Positions 26,120-36,224 of a stretch of 64,000 bases of DNA are shown here, piece by piece. Every line of letters begins with the position of its first letter. The first letter of the stretch is position 1. Under the pieces are notes generated by a model. That model ran no database searches and had not been told where the DNA came from. It saw nothing but the letters and a program-made list of their open reading frames with translations. The position numbers and the translations under genes were made by a program. The DNA comes from Trichoplax adhaerens (Eukaryota > Placozoa > Uniplacotomia > Trichoplacea > Trichoplacidae), in NCBI RefSeq assembly GCF_000150275.1, contig NW_002060953.1:1499407-1563406 (forward strand). The letters run 5' to 3'.

Positions 26120-26285
26120 CGATCGGGACGCGAAATGATGACACCCCTCGTCCTGTCTTTCTGTCCTTCCATTTGGTAATGATGGTATACACTGCGGTAC
26201 TGTATATGATGCAAAATATCTGTCGGCAGAGTACAAAACAGCAAGACTGGATGACGAGGAGTGACATCTTTTCGGGTCCAGATCG
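26120..26285. mobile_element. MITE-like element with long terminal inverted repeats
   Basis: The left arm (26120-26157) starts CGATCGGGACGCGAAATGAT. The right arm (26245-26285), read on the opposite strand, starts CGATCTGGACCCGAAAAGAT; both continue into a GATG-CAC-CCTCGTC block. That gives roughly 38-base arms with few mismatches around a loop of about 90 bp. Weaker pairing extends about 20 bp further outwards on both sides. There is no transposase. The arrangement fits a non-autonomous DNA transposon or a foldback element. Target duplications are not clear. Confidence 0.6.
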
Positions 26286-27065
26286 TAGGTTACCGCATAA
26301 CGATTCCAGCGAATTGACAGTTTTCAAACACAATTGTACTACTGTAGATGGATTTATTACACGTAATTCCGTAGGTTAGAGTCAGGATGGTACCGTATAA
26401 ATAGCCTAAATACAGTAGAAAGAACGCGTCTATTTTTTTTTAGCGTTACCTTGAGGGTATGTCTGACTATGTCTGACTATGACATCACGGCAATTCGTAC
26501 AGTACGCATGAACGCTTCAACCAACTCCTACAGCGCATTCATGAGGTAGAAAAATAGCCAATGGTATACAAGCTCGTTCTTTATATTGGTCATCCGGATC
26601 GGTGACAGATGTACAGACGTACCGATCTCCATCAGCACCAACGACGGTACTGTAGTAACAAGATAAAACATACAGCACGTTACAACCAATCACAGGGGCT
26701 TGTAAATCGAGCTTTGAGAGTGGTCGCTGCACCAGAAGCCACTAGCAACTTTGCTTGGCAGCTTTTTACACTTTGTTGTTGTCCTGTTTATGGCTGGAAT
26801 AGATCAATTTTAAATTGGATAAATTCATCATTACGATTCATTTGCAACATTGAAACTTACTGTGAAGACTTTCATTCAGTTGAATCCACTTTTGTGTATC
26901 ATTATAGGCTATCTAGTAGCAGGTTAAAGAATCCCCTTAACTGTAATTACAAAGTAATTACAGTTGGAAAGAGCTGCAGATATCAGGTAGCGTGTCTTTG
27001 CAACACCGTGACAAGTTGACTAGGCTGCTTCTCGTTTTTCACTCTTGAAGAAATTATTGCTTACA
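26286..27065. other. Upstream region of the glycosylase gene
   Basis: Mixed-composition sequence with small repeats: an 11-base unit GTCTGACTATG twice around 26460-26481, a pair GATCGGT/ACCGATC near 26600-26628, the hairpin at 26939-26965, and an LTR-like terminus GCAACACCGTGACA at 27000-27013. An open frame of 136 codons (26609-27019) has no recognisable protein character and is not called. Confidence 0.45.
26939..26965. repeat. 12-bp perfect inverted repeat upstream of the tag gene
   Basis: AACTGTAATTAC and GTAATTACAGTT separated by three A residues, 101 bp before the ATG at 27066. It could form a strong hairpin or be a dyad binding site; no function can be read from the sequence. Confidence 0.6.
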
Positions 27066-27647
27066 ATGGCGGAACCAAGTCGATGTGCATGGTCTAGTCA
27101 TGGCAATGCACTATGCAATGACTATCATGATACCGAGTGGGGTGTACCTGTACATGATGATGCTAAATTATTTGAAATGCTCATCTTAGAAGGTGCTCAA
27201 GCTGGCCTCAATTGGAATACGATCTTGAGAAAACGTGATGGATACCGTCGTGCTTTTCACAAATTTAATGTTAAAAAAGTAGCTGCCATGAAGGATAAGC
27301 AGTTAGAATCGCTATTACACAATCCAGATATTATTCGTAATCGTTTAAAAGTCTATTCTGTACGTAAAAACGCAAAGGCGTTTATAGCTATCCAAAATGA
27401 GTTTGGTTCTTTTGACAGTTATGTCTGGCAATTTGTTGACGGCAAGCCTGTTATAGGAAATCGAAAAAAAATCCAAGATTTGCAGTCAAAGTCCGATATC
27501 AGTGATGCTATTTCCAAAGATTTGAAAAAGCGTGGCATGAGCTTTGTTGGTTCAACCATCATGTATGCTTTTATGCAAGCTGTAGGGCTAGTGAACGATC
27601 ACACTACCAATTGCTTTCGATATCGTCAATTAGTGAATAAAAAATAA
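27066..27647 (+). CDS. tag: DNA-3-methyladenine glycosylase I (Tag family)
   Basis: Intact 193-residue protein that would excise N3-methyladenine from DNA in base-excision repair. It matches bacterial Tag along its whole length. The zinc ligands of E. coli Tag (Cys4, His17, His175, Cys179) correspond to C7, H21, H179 and C183, with the final H-X3-C spacing kept. The catalytic-pocket glutamate and tryptophan of the LEG-QAGL-W motif are E42 and W50. YHD-EWG, KKRG--FVG and QA-GLVNDH are all present. The frame opens earlier at a TTG, but the ATG at 27066 has A at -3 and G at +4 and matches the bacterial N-terminus. AATAAA-type signals overlap the stop. It is a single exon, between eukaryotic receptor genes and next to repeats. 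Tag is mainly bacterial and is not the alkyladenine glycosylase typical of vertebrates, so transfer from bacteria is a reasonable inference. No targeting signal is evident. Confidence 0.93.
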   Translation: MAEPSRCAWSSHGNALCNDYHDTEWGVPVHDDAKLFEMLILEGAQAGLNWNTILRKRDGYRRAFHKFNVKKVAAMKDKQLESLLHNPDIIRNRLKVYSVRKNAKAFIAIQNEFGSFDSYVWQFVDGKPVIGNRKKIQDLQSKSDISDAISKDLKKRGMSFVGSTIMYAFMQAVGLVNDHTTNCFRYRQLVNKK

Positions 27648-29948
27648 ATCAATCCTCATGCTGCATTTGGAAATGGAAGACATAACTATAGTTGTCTTAC
27701 TCTGAATTGGTTATAGTAAGGCAGATTAACTTATGAAATTGATCCAGATGTACGTAGCACAACACATATCCGCCTACACAGTAAGTTGACTTTAGGCATG
27801 CAATCAATCAATCAAGCTTCTTACCTAGATGATGGTATTTATCTACTTGTTATCAATGATGGAAAATTACCACAATGTTAAATTGGCAGATGCAAATGAC
27901 TTAGCAGCCTGTTTCTGCTGAAACTTGAATCGTTCCTGCTGTTCAGAATAATGTATACGAGTAAGTAGCTATTCTTCGCTCAATTAAGGAGCAGTTCACG
28001 CGAGCAATTGCAGTGCTTTATCTTTGACACTGTTTAGCCTCTACTAGATAACTTGCATTTTGATGATAAGACAAAATGTTTTGAACGAATGGTTTATAAG
28101 TGCTAACATACTGTATGGGTACTTTTGCTTGATATTTACTGTAAATCACTGATACATCAAGGTCTCCAGACGATTTCTTCATAAATTAGTATTTACTGAT
28201 TTATTCTAATAACGTCTTGCCGTAGATATCCGTATCTTTAGCAATATCTTAATCTTTTGGTTTTACGTTTGTGAAGCTATTTCCTGAGATGATAGTTCTT
28301 TGCCACTAATTATCGAGTATCTACTGCATGTGCAATAGAAAGGTGTTTTAAGAATTGTCTTCTCTTTTGAAACTTGTGGAGAATGGATGTTATATTACAA
28401 CTTGAGTCAATCATGATCTTAACTTTATTCTTCAATTTAAGGTATTGTTTATTTCGCTATTTGTTATTGCAATAGTAACTGTAGAATAGACAATATTAAC
28501 ACCATGAAAACTCCAATAAAGTAATGTGCTATTTATAAGTAATATTGATAGGTAATATTTACCAATCAATCGCTTTGTGAAAAGCAAGTTTGTAAACTTC
28601 ATTACATTTACTATATTTATTGCTTATATACTCCCTGTATCCTATTTCCAGTATTTCGTGAAGGATATTTTTGATAATTGATTTAATTTTAGCAATGTGA
28701 AAGGCAAAAGATAATCAATTACTGTTATTACCAATTTTGATCTTTCTCAGTTAGATTATTAAATTAATTAAATTGTGCATAACGTTAGTACATTGCTCTT
28801 GATGCGGTCGTCAACAATTCTCCGCAATCTTGGAAAGGCATCTTTAATAGGAGGTATATTTGAGAGTAACAGTATGTCGATTGTAACGTTATAAAGTCCA
28901 ATGTTTAAGTTTGAGATAATATAATATCATATAGTACTGTAAAATACGTTTTTGCCATTGAGAAAGCCAGCTGATGTCCGATATATTGGAGATATTTATT
29001 TTATATATAAGTATATGGTACTTACTAGTAGAAATACAACAACAAACAGTCCTTCCTGTACTAATAACATTAAAAGCAGAGCTGTCGTGACAACAGCTCA
29101 TTACTGTAGTTGTATGTTTTGCATTTTTATGGGAATGGTATGAAGTTAAGACCTGCATACGTTAAAACAGTCAATTTCACTTAATAAATAAACTTAGATT
29201 GTGGCTGGTGAATGATGAAACGGCATACTTATACCATTCGATCTATGTGTAATTCAAGCTTACTTAGATTTGGTCTCTAAGTATTAAGTGTGGAATTCTT
29301 TCATTGTAGTTGTGCGACGTTTTCCCAAGGTGATATAATTAACCACTAATGCAGTATCACTTCTAAGAGTGATTGCCTTCGATGTGGTATGAGATATCTT
29401 TTCAATGTTAGTAGAACTTGTCCATCGACTAGATAATTTCTCATTATTAAACTGTAATAGTTTGTGGCCCATAGCTGATGATGTGATGGAGAAGTACGGT
29501 ATTTGATCTTATAACGATTACTGAAAGCCAGGACTAGCAACTTATAAGCTGTGTTTAAAATGTGTTAGCAGTTATTACTATTTAATGCTGTTGCTGTGTC
29601 TGAGTAGTTCTAAGACAGTAAGATCGCGAACTACAAACCTAAAGTAGTAGCAGTGAGGCTGCTACTTAACTTTCTAAATTTCAGAGGCGATAACGAAACA
29701 TAGGAAATAGAACATCAAAATGACAAGTTGGAAATAAATATAGCTTAGTTTTGATACGAAGTGATTCTTGAAGGATAAAGATTCCTAATTTTTGCAAGTA
29801 GTTGAAAATGTTTAAAATTTAAAACGTTTAACGTTCTGGCGATGCGAGCTTCGAGATGTAGCAAACATTCTTCATGCCGACAGTAACTAGTAATAGAATA
29901 TATAAGATAATACCCAACAAATGGTTATCCTAAGTCACTACAGTCCAA
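27648..29948. other. Intergenic, with one coding-like stretch
   Basis: Follows the glycosylase gene. A plus-strand frame open for 53 codons at 27720-27881 has balanced, protein-like composition and ends in a stop; the same frame beyond it is broken by scattered stops. It may be a decayed exon, but I cannot name the family. The rest is AT-rich with only short open frames. Confidence 0.4.
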
Positions 29949-32687
29949 TTATGAAAGAATTTCGGCAACTTGGTCAACAGTGTTGATTGAATGTATTTTA
30001 TTGTTAGGAGATTGGTGTTCCTTCTGAGTTTCATTGCAGCCAATATTAGTGGTGGGTTCCTGTGTATTCGTAGATTTTTCTCGAATACCTCCTTTAGCAA
30101 AAGTAAAATGAGAAATATTTTTAGTGGCTTGTGCCCTTGTATTTAAATGGGGTCGAAAAAATATAATATACAACTTGGGAAGAAATAAGAAAATCATAGG
30201 AGCTGCCCCTAATAAGAGGGTATTTGTTATGCTTAACGCAATAGTAGCGACGCCTGAGGTAAAGGAATCAACCATAAACGTGGCAATCGCAATTATACTA
30301 ACAGCAAGTGTAGACATGAAAATATATTTTGACTCATTAAAATTTTCAGGAAGAGAGCGCGTTTTATAAGCTAGATATAAACAAGTTGAGACAATGACTA
30401 TGCTCCAACAGACTAAGTTAATATGTCCATAAAAATATTGAATATTACAATCAATGACAGTTTGATTCCCATCTCGATATTTTAATAGAGGAAAGGGTAG
30501 GATGATTATAAAGGCAGTCAAGATTCCATTAGAAAGGAATAGAAAAGCCAAGATGAAAGCTACTTGGCAGTAAGTCTTGGTATATTGCTTCCTTCTACTG
30601 CTCATGTTTGTTACGTTCTGAAATATATTCTTGACTTGATTTGTTTTACATAATATAGTGGTGTATATTCCGATGCAACTCGTAGTAACAAGATAATTCT
30701 TGACAGCACATACTTCAGGAGTGGCAGGCAATAAATGGAGGACAGATACTAGTACCAGTAAAGCAAGGAAGGCTAATAGTAGATTTATTAATATGAAATT
30801 GGAGCCCTTAACTATAGGTGTCTGTCTTTTTGCGATCATAATGGTCCAAATAAATATTAATAATAGCAAGTATAAACCTATTGCAACATAACATATTATT
30901 GAAATTGGACTAGTATATGATAGCTTTAAAATTGATAAATCAGCGCAATATGTTCTATTTATGTCTGGATTAGTTAGAATTGGGCATTTAGTACAAGTAG
31001 ATTGATTTGTTGTATTAGAAATAGTCCTATTTTGACATAAACGACATGACCAGCAGCATGATCGATGTTGCAACTTTATTCGTCTATCTTGATACATATA
31101 ATATCCTGGAAGACAGTCTTGCGAGCATCGTGACAGGGGTTTATTATTCCCAAATAGATGATGATTCCACACAATACTTTCTTCATTAAGAATTAGACCT
31201 TCGTTTTGATTCCAATAACCAATATCAACGGGTTCAAATCTTGACGTATTTGAATTCATCGATGATTGCAAATTAACAATATTAAAGGATATCTGACTGT
31301 TGCCATTAGGTGCAAACCGAAAAGAACGACTTGAGATACCATCAAAACGAATCTTACTTAAAATATTATTAAATTGCTGATTATTAAACGATTTTTCAGA
31401 TATTGATGGGCAATAAGTTTCGTTACAGCCTAGATATTTATGTAGAGCATGAGCTAATGCTAATGTAGCATCCATAACGAAAGCTGAAATTGGACTTATT
31501 TTATAAAATGCTTGAAAATATCGAATTCTAGTCTTATTAAATGTACAATTCGGTATTTTAGCATCTATGCTAAGTATTTCTTGTAAGGCTTGTCTAAACC
31601 AGATGTTATCTAAATTATTACATAAATTAAGGCGATCCAGATAGAGATTAAACGCTTGCATAGTAACAGAATTGAAGGAAATGCCGATTACCCCATTAAG
31701 GATACTTGATCTAATAGAATAGATTGACGGAGATATCAACCAGTGATAGGAACCGATCCAAGTTTTACCTGTTAGCTGATGGATATCAGCTTGTTGAAAG
31801 AATCGATAGATGATTAATTCATTACCTAGTAGAACAACTACTTCTGATTTAGTCTGATTCTTTAATTTTAAAATAATTTTAGTAATGGAAGACAAAGTAT
31901 AGTTCTGATCAATCATCAATATCTCATCATAACATATGCCGTGATTTTGGGGTAGTCGGTTAATATCTTGAATAATATTTTCACTTATGGTATTTCCAGC
32001 AATGACAATTGATATCCAATTCCAGTTAAAATAAGTTATAATCTCTTTAATGGCATACCAATATAGATCATCCGGTACAGAAGTAGAATAAAAGTAAGGA
32101 AATTGTTGCTGATCGGTTAAAGACTGATTGAAAAAATAGCTAACTTGAGTAAAGTGATTTTTGCTTGTATACGATGCCGTTTTAACGGTTATATTGTATA
32201 ATTTGGCACCAATAACACCAAATATAGGGGAAGAATTAGCCGAAATATTGTAAATTGGTTCTGGTAGACTAGATGGAGCGTTATTCGTATTATTGATTTT
32301 TGTATGGCTTTGCCCTGTATTCGAAAGTTTTTGATTGGATAAAACACTGCTGAGTAATTCCATAGTTTGGTTAATAGATGAAGAAGAATCTAGAAGTGTC
32401 CAACCAACTTGAATATTGGGTAGCAAAGCTGGGTTATGATTGATTAATTCCTCAATAGTATAAATCATAGCTTGAGTAAGTTGGATATTTTCCGGGTTAA
32501 AATACCGAGATAAATTGGACGATTGGTTCTTGTAATCTACTGTGTTAGGAAAAATACCCACTAACTGCACTTGACCTGGTTTAAAAGTACTGGATTGTGA
32601 ATTACATAGTTGAAAGTAGCTATGAAAAACAAAATTGGAAAGCCACAATAGAAATAAGGAGCAAAACGATTTAATATGGTTCTTCAT
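29949..32687 (-). CDS. Class C GPCR, array member A
   Basis: Intact 912-residue receptor, single exon, start ATG at 32687 with A at -3. A signal peptide occupies about residues 1-31 and the Venus-flytrap domain about 38-475. The NCD3G cysteine-rich linker runs from about 520 to 581 (CSQDC-PGYY, CCWSC--C, CTKCP, then C581). The seven helices span about 594-845. Class C landmarks: TPIVKGSN at 623-630, KTNQV after helix 3, SLPENFNESK in loop 3, and FLPKLYIIFFRP ending helix 7. The many N-X-S/T sites indicate heavy glycosylation. It is unusual in lacking both members of the first flytrap disulphide: the usual QC is absent (around S59-R61), and DSC is DSS (residues 100-102). It keeps an aspartate pair (PDD, 205-207) where the other members have S, H or A. 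The linker rules out GABA-B type. The ligand is unknown. Confidence 0.93.
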   Translation of the reverse strand: MKNHIKSFCSLFLLWLSNFVFHSYFQLCNSQSSTFKPGQVQLVGIFPNTVDYKNQSSNLSRYFNPENIQLTQAMIYTIEELINHNPALLPNIQVGWTLLDSSSSINQTMELLSSVLSNQKLSNTGQSHTKINNTNNAPSSLPEPIYNISANSSPIFGVIGAKLYNITVKTASYTSKNHFTQVSYFFNQSLTDQQQFPYFYSTSVPDDLYWYAIKEIITYFNWNWISIVIAGNTISENIIQDINRLPQNHGICYDEILMIDQNYTLSSITKIILKLKNQTKSEVVVLLGNELIIYRFFQQADIHQLTGKTWIGSYHWLISPSIYSIRSSILNGVIGISFNSVTMQAFNLYLDRLNLCNNLDNIWFRQALQEILSIDAKIPNCTFNKTRIRYFQAFYKISPISAFVMDATLALAHALHKYLGCNETYCPSISEKSFNNQQFNNILSKIRFDGISSRSFRFAPNGNSQISFNIVNLQSSMNSNTSRFEPVDIGYWNQNEGLILNEESIVWNHHLFGNNKPLSRCSQDCLPGYYMYQDRRIKLQHRSCCWSCRLCQNRTISNTTNQSTCTKCPILTNPDINRTYCADLSILKLSYTSPISIICYVAIGLYLLLLIFIWTIMIAKRQTPIVKGSNFILINLLLAFLALLVLVSVLHLLPATPEVCAVKNYLVTTSCIGIYTTILCKTNQVKNIFQNVTNMSSRRKQYTKTYCQVAFILAFLFLSNGILTAFIIILPFPLLKYRDGNQTVIDCNIQYFYGHINLVCWSIVIVSTCLYLAYKTRSLPENFNESKYIFMSTLAVSIIAIATFMVDSFTSGVATIALSITNTLLLGAAPMIFLFLPKLYIIFFRPHLNTRAQATKNISHFTFAKGGIREKSTNTQEPTTNIGCNETQKEHQSPNNKIHSINTVDQVAEILS

Positions 32688-33703
32688 TTTATCGATAATT
32701 GGTCAAATAACTGAATGGAAAATTGACTCGATAATTAATCATTGCTCCTCATGTATTTACATTTACTGAGACACTAATACTTCTAGATCAACTACTGGAC
32801 TCGTTTAATGGTTTATATAGAATTCATTCAAGGCCATTTATATTGCTTAAGCTATAGAACATATTATTCATGCCCAGATGCCTTTATTTATATAACTGTT
32901 AAGATTAATTAGCTAACTGCTTTCGTTGTTTCAAAAAAATAATAACATTACCGTTTACGTAAGCGAAATTTTCTTATTCACGTGATGTAATAAAATCTAT
33001 CATTATTCGAATAGAAAATTGTTTCCTGCTTAAATTTCTTTGTTCTAGTGATCATAAATTTGTTTTTAATTGAATTGCATAATGTGTTAGAGCTATTTAT
33101 AAGTTTGAGAAATTGTAAATATTTAACGCTAGAGACCGGATTCGATAATAAAAAATAGTTGGCCATCCTATGCTGGATTTAATTAATACGCTTGACTATC
33201 CTGGAAGTTTGAAACATAATTTAATGAGTTATAAATCTACAAGTCAATTGAATTGCAGTTGCTTCATCTGCCTTTTCCTTAAATTTGGTTATCAACAGTA
33301 GAAAGTCATTTAAGCCGATCTGTTTATTGTATAAAGGGCTAAACATTGGCCAGATGTATACAGTACTAATGGAATAGACTAAATATAACTAACTAAATGA
33401 ACGTAATTTATTTCTGACTGCATTTGTTAACAAATAAATTGCATTGATTTCAGATAAACATCTAATAACTGTGACAGATGATAAAATGGCAATTTATTAA
33501 AATTTATTCTTTTAACAATCGAATCAATGTTAATAGGAAAATAGGTAAGTAATTTACATTATGGGAATACAGCTAACTTATTTCATGAAATAAAATCACA
33601 AAATCACTTGGGAGTCAAAGTATTGCATTACTCTGGCTAAATTTTATTTTTCAGGACAGTTAAAAATAAATTAACACTAAATCATTCAACAGAATCGTAA
33701 TAA
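32688..33703. other. 5' flank of receptor A
   Basis: AT-rich, no gene. It presumably carries the promoter of the receptor starting at 32687. Its upstream neighbour is the duplicated segment at 33704. Confidence 0.5.
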
Positions 33704-34270
33704 TACGTATAAACTATTTAAATAGAATTAATTATTAATTACCGAACATATTAGACTTATGAAGAACATGGATTGTATAGATAGTAATAACGGCGAACGG
33801 ATCGATAAAAGTATGATGTTCGTAATATTAATGATCTGTGATAAATTGCTAGGGTAAAATGATTCAATATTTTTAGTAATGTCTTTCAAATATTCATTTA
33901 ACAATCTGTTATCTACTCATTGTGGTAGCAGTTCAATTAAAGACTAGATAGCATTTTCCTTCGGTAATAATCGAAATATAAGACAACTATGGTGCTTTAC
34001 TAAGTGTGTAGTAGATTTTTATTGAGCTCATAGATATAACATTAAACATTGTATAAATGGAATATAAAATAAACTAAACTGTTTTTGAGCTTCTATCCTT
34101 TGTTGAATGTAATAATCACCAGTGACTTTTAGTGAGAAGAATCTTCAATTCTATAGAGGATTTCCTGCAGGAAGTCAGTCCACAAAACAAAATAATAGTA
34201 GCATGTTCGTCATGCTAATGCTGTTAGGTTAACTGATATAGTTCTTAACGAAGATTGCATTAGCATTAGT
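33704..34270 (+). repeat. Segmental duplication, copy 1
   Basis: Aligns in direct orientation, with many substitutions and small gaps, to 38506-39071. Matching landmarks in order: TTAATTACCG, GATAATAGTA/GATAAAAGTA with GATGT, CTGTTAGG/TGCTAGGG with TAAAA-TGAT, TATTTTCCT/CATTTTCCT, GAGCTCATAGA, AAGGATTTCCTG/GAGGATTTCCTG, and TAGCATTA at the end. It lies 1 kb upstream of receptor A. Confidence 0.75.
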
Positions 34271-35897
34271 TTTTACACATTAGCAAACATAGACTTTAAC
34301 TTGTATTTGTAATGCGATTCTTTCTTGATCAATTATTTCTTATATTTTCTGACTGAAACATTAATTAAGCAGCGTCAGTAAAAATGATAAATTAAATGAA
34401 TAATACCCAGCGGTAGCTGTTAAAAGGATAGTTGCTAAGGCTTTTCATTCATTTGTAGCGGTATGAGTTAAGAGACAATTTCAAAAGTTTCTGAGTTTGT
34501 GTTTTTCTCTTTTCTAATATTAAAATGAAATAACTTAGTCTATCTGTATTTCCTTGAGCACAGTGTGAGGTTGGTAGATCAAGAATCTTCAAACGTTTTG
34601 AAAATTAAGAATCGTTGCACAAAACCTCGTTTATAAATATACAGCATAATTGACAAGCTGAGGACCTCTAACGAGAAAGTGCTATTTTATTGTACTAAAT
34701 TGCTCGCATATATACTTTTCCTCATTAACAATCTTACATACTACGCACTGCAGTATTGGTATCTCAAATACAAGATAAATTAGACCTTTCATGTGAAGCT
34801 CTAGTGTGAGCACTGTAGCACTCTTCTTCAAAAGGATACAATTACTAAGCTAGCTATATTCAATACTTAACCCTCTAAAAGAATATCTATCATACGCTGA
34901 ACATAATAACTACGGTAAACATTACTAAATATATCATCAACTTAGAATACAATATTACACTGTCCTACTCATGGATATCAACAAAAACTGAAGAAAGATT
35001 GCTTATGTCAAAATTTCTAGAAAATCCGTCTAATATAATGATTTCCCAAGTTTTGATCAATTTTATATCAGCTCCAAGCGAATAGTTCATTTGTATTGTG
35101 TGCGATTTACAAAAAATATTACCATTTGGTAATAATCTTAATTTACTCATTTATTTAAAGAGAGTTTCTGATAACTACAGTATATGAACTTATTTATAGT
35201 GAAACGGAAAAAGAACAATTCTTCTTATTAAGGTTAATCTTTTGCAGCAGGATTATTAACTCTTGAATATGCAACTATAAATCTTGTAAATAATGGTTGT
35301 CCTAAATTTTAATAAATATTTTGATAGATAGAAGATATCATTCTGAATAATTTTATCACGATTATCGATTATGTATTTTAGTTCGGCTTGTAATTTAGAA
35401 AATATCTGATTTAGTATTGTGATTGGCTGTCATTATGAAATTGTCTATCATTAGATCGCTATCGAAAAATTTCCCAGTTAAACTCTTACTATCTGAAATC
35501 TCGTGATAGAAAGGTCATTAAATTATTAATATTAAAATATTACTACATGAAAAGTTAAGAATCGACTCAGTTAATCATTAGTTGGTACATATGGTCTGTA
35601 TATTATCTAAAAGTTTACCCTACTCGATTTTTCTGAGCTTCCTTTGCTAAGTATTTTATAAACTATTTGAAAGCTATGTCGCTAAAATTTATGTAACATT
35701 ATTTTCAGAAATATTCGCCATAATAGGAAAACTTAAGGTTATAAATATTTCGACATCAATATGCTCAGGCCAAATTTAAATATACAAAATGGTTTACTAA
35801 AGTACGTGAAAAAATCTGAACCACATCACAATATGGTAATTTCCTGATTTCTTCATTCTATATTGCAGTATAGAGTATATAATGATACTTGCAAGTT
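34271..35897. other. Intergenic, no gene seen
   Basis: AT-rich sequence up to the first assembly gap. It may include the 3' end of the decayed receptor copy, but no class C motif is recognisable on this side of the gap. Confidence 0.45.
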
Positions 35898-36224
35898 NNN
35901 NNNNNNNNNNNNNNNNNNNNNNNNNNNNNNNNNNNNNNNNNNNNNNNNNNNNNNNNNNNNNNNNNNNNNNNNNNNNNNNNNNNNNNNNNNNNNNNNNNNN
36001 NNNNNNNNNNNNNNNNNNNNNNNNNNNNNNNNNNNNNNNNNNNNNNNNNNNNNNNNNNNNNNNNNNNNNNNNNNNNNNNNNNNNNNNNNNNNNNNNNNNN
36101 NNNNNNNNNNNNNNNNNNNNNNNNNNNNNNNNNNNNNNNNNNNNNNNNNNNNNNNNNNNNNNNNNNNNNNNNNNNNNNNNNNNNNNNNNNNNNNNNNNNN
36201 NNNNNNNNNNNNNNNNNNNNNNNN
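35898..36224. other. Assembly gap, 327 N
   Basis: Unsequenced. Open frames drawn across it are meaningless. The 12-mer AATGATACTTGC occurs just before the gap (35881) and just after it (36251). Confidence 1.

Noticed and set aside
26609-27019. 136-codon plus-strand open frame before the tag gene
   Set aside because: No recognisable motif or domain, overlaps repeats, the hairpin and the LTR-like end; probably chance in this less AT-rich stretch.
28889-29540. Cluster of 60-90 codon open frames on both strands
   Set aside because: Mutually overlapping, low-complexity translations with no motif; typical chance frames.
30124-30369. Plus-strand open frames inside the class C genes (also near 30700, 49761, 61993 and 63210)
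   Set aside because: They are antisense shadows of conserved minus-strand coding sequence.
29949-32687. GABA-B receptor identity for the class C genes
   Set aside because: GABA-B receptors lack the NCD3G cysteine-rich linker, which is clearly present in all five intact genes.
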